Assembly (NCBI GenBank): GCA_012842725.1
Contig: DUSG01000051.1
Span: forward strand, 1-7,347
Length of the DNA stretch: 7,347 bases
Direction of reading: 5' to 3'
Origin: Clostridiales bacterium
Lineage (GTDB): Bacteria; Bacillota; Clostridia; Lutisporales; Lutisporaceae
This document shows positions 1 through 6,340 of this stretch, in pieces (positions within the stretch are counted from its first letter, which is position 1; each line of letters opens with the position of its first letter). The notes under the pieces were generated by a model that saw nothing but the letters and a program-made list of their open reading frames with translations, was not told the DNA's origin and searched no databases. A program made the translations under genes and the position numbers.

Positions 1-3
1 ATG

Positions 4-29
4 AAAAGGGTGCACTAAGCACCCTTTTT
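4..29 (-). terminator. Intrinsic terminator at the end of the B12 uptake operon
   Basis: A 10-bp perfect stem (AAAAGGGTGC with GCACCCTTTT) closes a 5-base loop, with T runs on both strands, so it could terminate in either direction. On the minus strand it lies directly on the end of the permease gene: the TAG stop codon (15-17) sits in the loop and the left half of the stem is coding sequence. The T run on the minus strand is short (four T) before the window edge. Confidence 0.8.
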
Positions 30-1028
30 CCTATGCCTTTTTAACAATACCACAAAGAATGGACCACCCATTATGGAAGTCATTACTCCTACAGGTATTT
101 CTGAAGGTTGAATCAGAACTCTTCCAAATGCATCAGCCAACATCATTATGGAGCTTCCCATTATAGCACTGTAAGGTATAAGCTTCCTATAATCAGAACC
201 CCATATTAGCCTGACTATATGTGGTGCTACCAAGCCCAGAAAACCTATGGTTCCTCCAGTAGACACCACAGCTCCAACAATTAGAGAACATATTCCAAGA
301 ATGATATATTTTAGTTTTTCAACGTCCACACCTATATAATGAGCTGATTCTTCTCCTAAGGACATGATATTCAATTCCCTGCCAAAAATATTAAGTATTA
401 AAACCCCGGGTATTATAATACAACTTGAGATAACAAACTTTTGCCACGTAGAAGAAGACAGGCTTCCCATGGTCCAAAAAACTATCTGATCCAATTTATG
501 TTTATTCATCATCATAAGAAAAGAAATAATGGATGATAAAAAATAGCTGACAGCTACACCTGAAAGAAGTAATGTATTTATGGATACCCTATTCTTTGTC
601 TTGGCAAGATAATACACCAGAAAAAGAGTTAAAACCGTACCAATAAACGCAAAAACACCAGTGGTAGCATATCCGAATATTCCTATACCTGTAACTATTG
701 AAATTACTGCTCCCAGCGCAGCTCCCGATGACATACCCAGTGTATAGGAATCTACCAAAGGATTTCTGAAAATCCCTTGCATGACTCCTCCTACTGCTGC
801 CAAACCGGCACCTAATGTCGCTGCTATCAGAACCCTGGGCAATCTAATGTCCATTAAAATAATCCTATTATCAGTATCAGCTCTGAAAAATATTATTTGT
901 ATTATCTCTTCCCAAGGTATTTTCACTGCACCGATACCCACTGAAAAAAGAAAACATATGATAAACAGCAGTACCAATATGCTTATGGGGACTAACCTTT
1001 TTAATAATTTATCAGCCATGATTATCAT
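15..1028 (-). CDS. btuC: FecCD/BtuC-family ABC transporter permease, probable cobalamin importer membrane subunit
   Basis: This is the membrane-spanning subunit of a type II ABC importer for a metal-chelate substrate, 337 residues, the usual length for the family. Family signatures are visible: RLPR at residues 62-65, RNPL near 88-91, SSGAALGA at 100-107, the cytoplasmic LGEESAHYIGVD segment (224-235) expected to contact the ATPase, and GFLGLVAPHIVR at 262-273. Hydrophobic segments run through most of the chain. The family also carries iron-siderophore and haem transporters, so cobalamin is inferred from the riboswitch upstream. The start is uncertain: ATG at 1028 overlaps the ATPase gene by 17 bases and a second ATG at 1019 overlaps it by 8. 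An AAAGG lies very close to the first and about 12 bases from the second. Overlap with the ATPase gene suggests translational coupling. The gene is last in the operon. Confidence 0.93.
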   Translation of the reverse strand: MIIMADKLLKRLVPISILVLLFIICFLFSVGIGAVKIPWEEIIQIIFFRADTDNRIILMDIRLPRVLIAATLGAGLAAVGGVMQGIFRNPLVDSYTLGMSSGAALGAVISIVTGIGIFGYATTGVFAFIGTVLTLFLVYYLAKTKNRVSINTLLLSGVAVSYFLSSIISFLMMMNKHKLDQIVFWTMGSLSSSTWQKFVISSCIIIPGVLILNIFGRELNIMSLGEESAHYIGVDVEKLKYIILGICSLIVGAVVSTGGTIGFLGLVAPHIVRLIWGSDYRKLIPYSAIMGSSIMMLADAFGRVLIQPSEIPVGVMTSIMGGPFFVVLLKRHRKKGA

Positions 1029-2277
1029 CTGCCTTTATAAGTATTTCTTTCAGTTCATCTTCTTTTATCACTTCTACGTTAGGCTTACTCAACAACTCTT
1101 TATAGATTTCTATGGCTTCTCCATTGGTAAAGTCTCTCTTTTTCAGATTACTATCTTCTACTATATATATCTTTTTACCATCAAGTCTGGAATCTGCTAA
1201 AAGTTTAATGTTCAATATGTTCAATTTGCTCAGATAAACAGGCAGCAATACCAATATATCTGATGCTTCAGCCAGCTCGAGATTCCTCATATAAGCTTCA
1301 TGACTAATGCTCATAAATGGTACTTCTTCAGCTACATCCAATTCATATTCCTTTGAGATAGCCCAATCTGAATCACCTATATTCAGAACTCCTGCAGATA
1401 GATGAAACCCTGATGTAGCTAGCTCCTGTATCAGTTTTACGCCGGTTCCGCCACCGCATATAATATGGACTTTCAGCTTTCTTTTCTTTTTAGATATGAC
1501 TGAAATAGGATACACATAGGTTTTGCCTGTAACCGGATTTTTGCTTACAGATACATTGGTATTGAACACATGGGCAATATTCTCTGCTGTCAATACTTCT
1601 TCCGGTTTTCCCTGACAGTATACCTTACCATCTTTAAGCATTATTATCTTATCACTATAACCGGAAGCCATATTTAAGTCATGCAACACTGAGATAACAG
1701 TCATGCCTTCCTTTACTGTAAGCCTTTTTACCAAATCCAGTATCTCTACCTGATATTGAAGGTCCAAATGAGATATAGGCTCGTCGAGAAGTAATACCTT
1801 AGGCTGCTGTGCCAATGCCTGTGCCAATATAACTCTCTGTTTCTCTCCACCGCTCAGTTCATTATAGGACCTGTCGGAAAAATGCAGAATATTGGTATAC
1901 TTCATGGCTTTTTCTACTATTTCTCTATCTTCCTCTGTTTCGCCTTTCCATCTGTTGACGTAGGGGTGTCTACCCATCATAACGATATCTTTCACCTTGA
2001 AATCAAACTCTAATAGTATATTCTGAGGTACAACGGAGACATTTCTGCTTATTTCCTTTTTTGAGAGCTGGTTTATATCCTTACCTCCAAGCAAAACAAT
2101 GCCTTTTTGAGGCTCCAGATATCTGGAAAGGTTTTTCAAAAACGTGCTTTTCCCTGAGCCGTTAGGCCCGATTATACTTATAAAACTGCCGGCTTGAAAG
2201 CTCAGGTTTATATCTTCCAAAATATTCGTTTCTCCATAGAAAAAATATAAGTTTTCTACTTTTACTTCATAATCCAT
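1012..2277 (-). CDS. btuD: ABC transporter ATP-binding protein with extra C-terminal domain, probable cobalamin importer ATPase
   Basis: This subunit hydrolyses ATP to drive the BtuC-type permease. Residues 1 to about 260 are a complete ABC ATPase domain: Walker A GPNGSGKST (37-45), Q-loop glutamine near 85, signature LSGGEKQR (141-148), Walker B VLLLDEP (161-167) and H-loop histidine near 199 in SVLHDLN. After a basic linker (KKKRKLK), residues 268-421 form an added domain that starts VHIICGGGTG and alternates predicted strands and helices like a Rossmann fold. Ordinary BtuD/FepC proteins end at about 250-270 residues. I recall similar tails on some archaeal BtuD proteins, but do not know their function. 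The start at 2277 (MDYEV) is chosen because GGATGGT sits 7 bases upstream; an in-frame ATG at 2289 has no clear ribosome site and would add four residues. The 3' end overlaps the permease gene. Confidence 0.92.
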   Translation of the reverse strand: MDYEVKVENLYFFYGETNILEDINLSFQAGSFISIIGPNGSGKSTFLKNLSRYLEPQKGIVLLGGKDINQLSKKEISRNVSVVPQNILLEFDFKVKDIVMMGRHPYVNRWKGETEEDREIVEKAMKYTNILHFSDRSYNELSGGEKQRVILAQALAQQPKVLLLDEPISHLDLQYQVEILDLVKRLTVKEGMTVISVLHDLNMASGYSDKIIMLKDGKVYCQGKPEEVLTAENIAHVFNTNVSVSKNPVTGKTYVYPISVISKKKRKLKVHIICGGGTGVKLIQELATSGFHLSAGVLNIGDSDWAISKEYELDVAEEVPFMSISHEAYMRNLELAEASDILVLLPVYLSKLNILNIKLLADSRLDGKKIYIVEDSNLKKRDFTNGEAIEIYKELLSKPNVEVIKEDELKEILIKADDNHG

Positions 2278-2284
2278 GAATATT

Positions 2285-2291
2285 ACCATCC
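2285..2291 (-). promoter_or_regulatory. Ribosome binding site that decides the ATPase start
   Basis: On the minus strand GGATGGT lies 7 bases before the ATG at 2277. It resembles GGAGGT with one inserted base and overlaps the alternative upstream ATG at 2289, which lacks a comparable site of its own. This favours the 421-residue product. Confidence 0.5.
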
Positions 2292-2296
2292 ATTAT

Positions 2297-3226
2297 TTAT
2301 TCTAAATCACCATGTAAAGCTTCTGCCATTTCATATATAGCTTCTATTACCCTAGGTCCGGGCCTGGAAACAATATTATCATCAGACATTACGTGAATAT
2401 TTCCTTTCTGTACACATTCCAACTTACTGAAGAACTCATCTTTCATAATATCTTCTTTGTTCATGCCTTCATCTGTCGAGTGATAAGCAGCTACTAAAAT
2501 ATCAGGATTCTGTTTTAAGAGTTCCTCAAAACTATATTGAGCCCAACCTTCCATTTCTGATGCTACATTATAGCCTCCGGCAATCTGTATGATTTCATTT
2601 ATATAAGTACCGCGTCCTGTGGTAAATATAGGTTCTTTCCACACTAAATAGAATACTTTGGGTTTATTCTTATTCGCTACTTTAGCTTTAACATCGTCTA
2701 TAGCTTTATGGATGTTATTTATGAGTTCCTCCGCTTTTTCTTCTTCTTTCAAAAGCTTTCCTATCATAGCCAAAGAATCAAAAATTGATTCCACATCAGC
2801 TGCTTCTGTAGAAGCAACGGCAATACCCAATCCTTCTAAAGTTTTTATTATCTCTTCTTGTAAATATCCTCCTGCCAAAACCAAATCCGGATTTATCTTT
2901 TTAATCAATTCTATGTTCGGATTCTCGAAGTCTCCAATCTTTTCTATATCCTTGGTTTCTTCTGGATAGTCACAATAATTTGTAATTCCAACAAGTCTGT
3001 CCCCTGCACCCAATGCAAAAACAATCTCTGTATTTGTAGGAGACAAAGATACTATTCTTTCCGGCTTTTTATCTAATACCACTTTTCTTCCTTTTAAATC
3101 TGTAATCTTTATATATTCTTCCTTCTGTATAACTGTATTTTCATTTTCCTTTTTTGCACACGAAGTCATTATAACTGCCAAAATTATTATTAATATTAAT
3201 GCAGTATACTTTCTCAAACTTTTCAT
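2297..3226 (-). CDS. btuF: Cobalamin-type ABC transporter substrate-binding lipoprotein
   Basis: This is the extracellular binding protein that captures the substrate and delivers it to the permease. It has 309 residues, typical of the BtuF/FhuD helical-backbone family. The N-terminus is a lipoprotein signal: basic MKSLRKY, a hydrophobic stretch, then MTSC with the lipidated cysteine at residue 23, so the mature protein should be anchored on the outer face of the membrane. The mature part shows the family pattern: ITDLKGRKVVL, then PERIVSLSPTNTEIVFALGAGDRLVGIT, then NPDLVLAGG, and later GRGTYINEIIQIAGG. The start is supported by AAAGGAG at 3234-3240, 7 bases upstream. It is the first gene of the operon and ends 19 bases before the ATPase start. 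Iron-siderophore binding proteins look similar; the riboswitch points to a corrinoid. Confidence 0.92.
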   Translation of the reverse strand: MKSLRKYTALILIIILAVIMTSCAKKENENTVIQKEEYIKITDLKGRKVVLDKKPERIVSLSPTNTEIVFALGAGDRLVGITNYCDYPEETKDIEKIGDFENPNIELIKKINPDLVLAGGYLQEEIIKTLEGLGIAVASTEAADVESIFDSLAMIGKLLKEEEKAEELINNIHKAIDDVKAKVANKNKPKVFYLVWKEPIFTTGRGTYINEIIQIAGGYNVASEMEGWAQYSFEELLKQNPDILVAAYHSTDEGMNKEDIMKDEFFSKLECVQKGNIHVMSDDNIVSRPGPRVIEAIYEMAEALHGDLE

Positions 3227-3280
3227 AGGCTTACTCCTTTCACAATTAATATAACGCTTACACTTTTAATTAACAGGTAA

Positions 3281-3309
3281 AAACAAAAAAACTTTCTCCA
3301 ATGAGAAAG
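3281..3309 (-). terminator. Riboswitch-controlled intrinsic terminator (expression platform)
   Basis: Read on the minus strand, CTTTCTC, loop ATTG and GAGAAAG form a 7-bp hairpin followed at once by seven T, a G and more T. It sits between the cobalamin aptamer and the first gene, where an attenuator belongs. The stem is rather AT-rich but the T tract is long. The 5' arm can alternatively pair, with several G-U pairs, with GGGGAGG at 3330-3336, giving a plausible antiterminator. Confidence 0.8.
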
Positions 3310-3325
3310 GAACAATACTACATAA

Positions 3326-3510
3326 TTCACCTCCCCATCGCTCGTAGGCAAGTTGAATACTCGGCTCAGGCAGGTTTCCTGGCTATGGTTCATTGCAACT
3401 TAGGCCTTCCCGATTAACTCAGTGGCATCTCTAAGCCGCTCCCCCTCACAGTGGCGTGACCGCATGGGATTCGCACCCATTTCCCTTTTAACTGTACATA
3501 CAGCACCTGA
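3326..3510 (-). ncRNA. Cobalamin riboswitch (B12 element)
   Basis: Read on the minus strand this leader carries the conserved blocks of the cobalamin aptamer in order. These are GGTGCTG near the 5' end, GGGAAATGGGTGCGAATCCC, CGGTCACGCCACTGTGA, GCCACTG followed by CGGGAAGGC, TTGCAATGAACC, and the B12 box AGCCAGGAAACCTGCC at 3369-3384. After the box a further hairpin (3326-3357, TTCA...TGAA with a loop containing ACGAGCGA) matches the extra 3' stem whose loop makes the kissing contact in this class. Binding of a cobalamin is expected to favour the terminator just downstream and shut off the uptake operon. Boundaries are estimated from these motifs. Confidence 0.95.
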
Positions 3511-3533
3511 ACTCTTATTAAGTTTTCCATCTC

Positions 3534-3562
3534 ATTTTAACATAATGATTTTTAATTTACAA
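3534..3562 (-). promoter_or_regulatory. Candidate promoter of the B12 uptake operon
   Basis: On the minus strand TTGTAA (3557-3562) and TAAAAT (3534-3539) are separated by 17 bases, a sigma-A-type arrangement. Transcription would start near 3527, about 17 bases before the aptamer. A second candidate lies just upstream at 3566-3595: TTTACA, 18 bases, and a perfect TATAAT. Either or both could be used. Confidence 0.6.
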
Positions 3563-3565
3563 CAA

Positions 3566-3595
3566 ATTATATAAAGTGTTAATGATATGTGTAAA
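3566..3595 (-). promoter_or_regulatory. Alternative promoter of the B12 uptake operon
   Basis: On the minus strand TTTACA (3590-3595) and a consensus TATAAT (3566-3571) are spaced 18 bases apart. The -10 is better than that of the proximal candidate but the spacing is slightly long. It would give a leader about 30 bases longer. Confidence 0.45.
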
Positions 3596-3627
3596 TAATA
3601 TAAAGAATTGTAAAATTTTCGAGAATA

Positions 3628-3656
3628 TTGTACCATTTTGCATAGTCTGTTATAAT
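3628..3656 (+). promoter_or_regulatory. Promoter of the HD-GYP gene
   Basis: TTGTAC (3628-3633), a 17-base spacer and a perfect TATAAT (3651-3656). Transcription would begin around 3663, so an in-frame ATG at 3658 lies at or before the RNA start and cannot be the initiation codon. It points away from the B12 operon promoters, so the two transcription units are divergent. Confidence 0.7.
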
Positions 3657-3693
3657 AATGTTAATATTTAGCTATATACTATATCTGCATGTT

Positions 3694-3700
3694 AGGGGTG
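3694..3700 (+). promoter_or_regulatory. Ribosome binding site that decides the HD-GYP start
   Basis: AGGGGTG sits 5 bases before the ATG at 3706. The upstream in-frame ATG at 3658 overlaps the promoter -10 region and has no Shine-Dalgarno sequence. Confidence 0.65.
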
Positions 3701-3705
3701 AATAC

Positions 3706-4746
3706 ATGTCAAAAACAATTACTATTGATATAAATGAATACAAACCTGGCATGAAAGTATCAGAAGAAATATTAAACAATTACGGCGCTGTACTAGTACA
3801 TAAAAATACGATGCTCGACAAATATACCATCCACAGATTGAAACTACACGGTATCAATTCAATTAAAATATACGAAGATTACGAAGAGATAGAAGTTAAG
3901 GATAAAAATACTACTAAAGTTTATGAAGAAAACATAAATGAATTTAAATCCATAATTAAAGATATAGGCAACGGTAAAAAGCTGGACACTCTAAAAGTAC
4001 AAAATATTGTAAAAGAACTCAATGATAACTTTACTTCAATATACGACATAATAACACATCTAAACAGTAACAGAGGTATTGATGAATATACGTATTCTCA
4101 TAGTTTAAACGTTTCTCTTCTGTGCACCCTTATGGGCAATTGGTTAGAACTCAATCAATCTCAAATCAGAACGTTATCATACTGCGGTTTGCTTCACGAT
4201 ATCGGAAAATCAAAAATACCCCCTGAAATACTAAATAAACCGGGTCCTTTAAATGCAAAAGAATATGAAATCATGAAAAAACACTCTATCCTTGGCTATA
4301 ACATTCTTAAAGACAACATCGCCATAAGCAAAGATATCATGCTGGCTGTACTCATGCATCATGAAAGAGAAGACGGCAGCGGATATCCCTTTGGTCTCAA
4401 AGGAGATCAGATTCCGCTATACGCTAAGATTACTGCTATTGCTGACATATTTGATGCCATGACTTCTGATAGGGTATATAAGAAACGCGAAACATGTTTT
4501 GACGTATTTGAAATGTTTGAAAGCGATTACCTGACCAAATGTGATACAAGCATTCTTCTTACCTTCCTCAAAAGGATAGCAGATTATTATATCGGCAGCA
4601 ATGTCAGACTAAGCGACGGTTCGTATGGAGAAATAGTTTTTATCAATCAACATCAAATATCAAGACCTATCGTTAAATTAGAAGATGAAAGTATAATCGA
4701 CCTGAGCAAAGAAAAAGAGTTAATTATCGAAGAAGTATTCTCATAA
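3706..4746 (+). CDS. HD-GYP domain protein, probable cyclic-di-GMP phosphodiesterase
   Basis: The 346-residue product has a C-terminal HD-GYP hydrolase domain, which in characterised members linearises and degrades the second messenger cyclic di-GMP. Metal-site and signature residues are present (numbered from the ATG at 3706): H132 in YSHSLNV, HDIGK at 164-168, H193 in KKHSILGY, HHE at 218-220 and the diagnostic GYP at 226-228 within EDGSGYP, then a conserved aspartate in AIADIFDAMTSDR. Residues 1 to about 60 (EYKPGMKV ... KNTMLDKYTIHRLKLHGINSIKIYE) match the small N-terminal module often seen in clostridial HD-GYP proteins; residues 60-110 look helical. No membrane segment or receiver domain is visible, so it should be cytoplasmic with an unknown input signal. 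It reads away from the B12 operon, and no terminator is seen before the aldolase gene. Confidence 0.92.
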   Translation: MSKTITIDINEYKPGMKVSEEILNNYGAVLVHKNTMLDKYTIHRLKLHGINSIKIYEDYEEIEVKDKNTTKVYEENINEFKSIIKDIGNGKKLDTLKVQNIVKELNDNFTSIYDIITHLNSNRGIDEYTYSHSLNVSLLCTLMGNWLELNQSQIRTLSYCGLLHDIGKSKIPPEILNKPGPLNAKEYEIMKKHSILGYNILKDNIAISKDIMLAVLMHHEREDGSGYPFGLKGDQIPLYAKITAIADIFDAMTSDRVYKKRETCFDVFEMFESDYLTKCDTSILLTFLKRIADYYIGSNVRLSDGSYGEIVFINQHQISRPIVKLEDESIIDLSKEKELIIEEVFS

Positions 4747-4781
4747 AAATTATATAAGAAACCACTAACAGAATAAATATC

Positions 4782-4790
4782 TGATATAAT
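4782..4790 (+). promoter_or_regulatory. Extended -10 promoter of the aldolase gene
   Basis: TGATATAAT contains a perfect TATAAT (4785-4790) preceded by TG one base upstream, the extended -10 form that tolerates a weak -35. No good -35 is present at 16-18 bases. It lies about 40 bases before the aldolase start; read-through from the HD-GYP gene is also possible because no terminator separates them. Confidence 0.55.
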
Positions 4791-4827
4791 AGAATTATAA
4801 ATGTAATCATTTTGAGGAGGTAATGAG

Positions 4828-5757
4828 ATGCCTTTAGTTACTTCAAAGGAAATGTTTAAGAAAGCATATGAAGGTAAATATGCTGTAGGTGCTTTTAATG
4901 TAAACAACATGGAAATAATACAAGGCATAGTGGAAGCCGCTAAAGAAGAACAGGCTCCTCTAATACTTCAGGTATCAGCAGGAGCACGTAAATATGCTAA
5001 ACATATCTATCTCATGAAGCTGGTTGAAGCGGCAGTAGAGGATAGCGGTTTACCAATCTGCCTACATCTAGACCATGGAGAAGACTTTGAAATATGTAAA
5101 GCCTGCATAGATAACGGTTTTACATCTGTCATGATCGATGGATCCAAGTTACCTTTTGAGGAAAATATCGCCCTGACAAAAAAAGTTGTAGAGTATGCTC
5201 ACTCTAAAGGAGTAGTTGTAGAAGGAGAACTTGGAAGATTGGCAGGTATTGAAGATGCTATTAATGTAAGCGAAAGGGAAGCTACCTTCACAGACCCAGA
5301 CCAAGCAGTAGAATTTGTAGAGAGAACAGGTGTCGATTCCCTTGCCATAGCCATAGGAACCAGCCATGGAGCGTATAAATTCAAAGGTGAACCACAACTT
5401 GACTTTGAAAGACTCGAAAAGATTACAAAACTGCTGCCAGGTTTTCCATTAGTACTGCATGGCGCATCTACTGTACTTCCTGAATTCGTAGAACTGTGCA
5501 ATAAATATGGCGGTAATGTTAAAGGTGCAAAAGGAGTACCTGAGGATATGCTTCGAAAAGCAGGTCAGATGGGAGTATGCAAGATTAACATCGACACTGA
5601 TTTAAGACTTGCAATGACTGCTTCCATAAGAAAGCATCTCTATGAAAACCCAGGAGACTTCGATCCTCGACAGTATCTGAAACCTGCAAGAGAAGCCATA
5701 AAGAATATGGTTAAGCATAAGATAAGAAATGTGTTGAATTGCAGCGGTAAAGCGTAA
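4828..5757 (+). CDS. fba: Class II fructose-1,6-bisphosphate aldolase
   Basis: This cytoplasmic zinc-dependent enzyme interconverts fructose 1,6-bisphosphate with dihydroxyacetone phosphate and glyceraldehyde 3-phosphate in glycolysis and gluconeogenesis. It has 309 residues, close to the usual length for the clostridial/bacillar form. Conserved active-site features are visible: LHLDHGE with catalytic D82 and zinc ligand H83, GELG with E134, GTSHGAYKF with H180 and LHGAST with H211, the zinc and phosphate regions, and NIDTDLR near residues 252-258 for substrate phosphate and dihydroxyacetone binding. The start is well supported: GAGGAGGT at 4814-4821 lies 6 bases before the ATG. Tagatose-bisphosphate aldolases and other class II paralogs share this fold, but the overall sequence reads as the housekeeping enzyme. 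It has its own extended -10 promoter and is followed by the fold-back repeat region, whose first hairpin may terminate it. Confidence 0.95.
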   Translation: MPLVTSKEMFKKAYEGKYAVGAFNVNNMEIIQGIVEAAKEEQAPLILQVSAGARKYAKHIYLMKLVEAAVEDSGLPICLHLDHGEDFEICKACIDNGFTSVMIDGSKLPFEENIALTKKVVEYAHSKGVVVEGELGRLAGIEDAINVSEREATFTDPDQAVEFVERTGVDSLAIAIGTSHGAYKFKGEPQLDFERLEKITKLLPGFPLVLHGASTVLPEFVELCNKYGGNVKGAKGVPEDMLRKAGQMGVCKINIDTDLRLAMTASIRKHLYENPGDFDPRQYLKPAREAIKNMVKHKIRNVLNCSGKA

Positions 5758-5802
5758 GGATATATTTACTGTACATAGAATATATTTCCTGTGAAGTATA
5801 AG

Positions 5803-5850
5803 AATAAGCATATGTGCGGTTCACTTTGTACACTTGCACATATGCTTATT
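5803..5850 (+). repeat. Unit A: 15-bp hairpin, same arms as unit D
   Basis: AATAAGCATATGTGC at 5803-5817 is perfectly complementary to GCACATATGCTTATT at 5836-5850, with an 18-base loop. The same 15-base arms bound unit D. The loop halves also match unit D: GGTTCAC here versus AGTTCAC, and CACTT here versus CACTT, when D is read on the minus strand. A therefore looks like a D-type element without its core. Followed by TTATTTTAT, it could also serve as the aldolase terminator, although its T tract is imperfect. Confidence 0.85.
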
Positions 5851-5861
5851 TTATAGAATGA

Positions 5862-6104
5862 AGCTACAGTATATACAGTGCATATTAGGTATGTGCTTCA
5901 GATATAAGAGTTCGCTTTGGCAGTTCTATAGCTTGAACTCACAAAAAGCCTAACGGCATCCAAAAGACATCTTTGTCTCAGGGATGCCTAGGCTGGCATC
6001 CGTGCCAGCCTTACGGCTTTTTTAGTTCGTTCTGCGCTAAGAACTGCTGACAAAGCTCACAATATATCTTCAGCACATATCTAATATGCAAAGTTACTGT
6101 AGCT
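5862..6104 (+). repeat. Unit B: large T-shaped fold-back element
   Basis: The outer stem is a long interrupted inverted repeat: AGCTACAGTA (5862-5871) with TACTGTAGCT (6095-6104), TGCATATTAG (5879-5888) with CTAATATGCA (6081-6090), TATGTGCT (5890-5897) with AGCACATA (6072-6079), and AGATATA (5900-5906) with TATATCT (6063-6069). GCTTTG pairs with CAAAGC, and finally AAAAAGCC (5943-5950) pairs with GGCTTTTT (6015-6022). Inside are two side arms. Arm 1 is GGCATCC (5955-5961) with GGATGCC (5982-5988), carrying a smaller AGACA/TGTCT hairpin. Arm 2 is GGCTGGCA, loop TCCG, TGCCAGCC (5991-6010). Junction linkers are CTAAC, TA and TTACG. Confidence 0.88.
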
Positions 6105-6109
6105 ACCTT

Positions 6110-6340
6110 AGTAAACATAATGGATATATAATATCGCATAAGTTATTAACTTTGGTGACTCTATTGCTCATCTAAAAGAGAATTCTAATGGCGCAAAACG
6201 GGCATCCTTGCCCTAAGCTTCGCATTTTGCGCCTAGCGCGACATCCATGTCGCGCTTACGAATTCTCTTTTTTAGATTTCGCAAAGAGTCACATACAAAG
6301 TTAATAAAAATGCTCTATTATATATCCATTATGTTTTACT
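6110..6340 (+). repeat. Unit C: large T-shaped fold-back element, homologous to B
   Basis: The outer stem includes a perfect 20-bp inverted repeat (6114-6133 with 6316-6335). Moving inward, ATTAACTTTG (6145-6154) pairs with CAAAGTTAAT (6296-6305), TGACTCT (6156-6162) with AGAGTCA (6285-6291), ATCTAAAA (6170-6177) with TTTTAGAT (6270-6277) and GAGAATTC (6178-6185) with GAATTCTC (6260-6267). Arm 1 is GGCGCAAAA (6190-6198) with TTTTGCGCC (6225-6233) and holds a small GGGCA/TGCCC hairpin. Arm 2 is GCGCGACA, loop TCCA, TGTCGCGC (6236-6255). The linkers CTAAT, TA and TTACG match those of unit B, as does the left flank CTTTGG, four bases, TCTAT (6150-6164). Confidence 0.88.

Noticed and set aside
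781..1200. Plus-strand open frame of 139 codons
   Set aside because: It lies antisense over the permease and ATPase genes, both of which have clear family motifs, and its translation has no recognisable features.
2658..2969. Plus-strand open frame of 103 codons
   Set aside because: It is antisense to the binding-protein gene, low in complexity and without a ribosome site.
3319..3339. Shine-Dalgarno-like GGGGAGGTG followed by ATG TAG on the minus strand
   Set aside because: The reading frame is a start directly followed by a stop, and the purine-rich block is explained as part of the riboswitch 3' hairpin.
3658..3705. Upstream ATG start for the HD-GYP gene
   Set aside because: It overlaps the consensus TATAAT and lacks a ribosome binding site, whereas the ATG at 3706 has AGGGGTG at proper spacing.
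5149..5501. Minus-strand open frames inside the aldolase region
   Set aside because: They are antisense to a well-conserved enzyme gene and have no supporting signals.
5758..5802. Separate terminator directly after the aldolase stop
   Set aside because: ATATATT and AATATAT can form a 7-bp stem but it is purely AT and not followed by a convincing T tract. Unit A is the better candidate.
5991..6010. Diversity-generating retroelement hairpin (8-bp stem, 4-base loop) or retron RNA
   Set aside because: No reverse transcriptase, template or variable repeat is in the window, and the hairpin recurs inside larger palindromes.
5943..6023. Integron attC site (GCCTAAC at the edge of a palindrome)
   Set aside because: No matching GTTRRRY core on the other side, no integrase and no cassette genes. 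Unit C shows the same plan without that heptamer.
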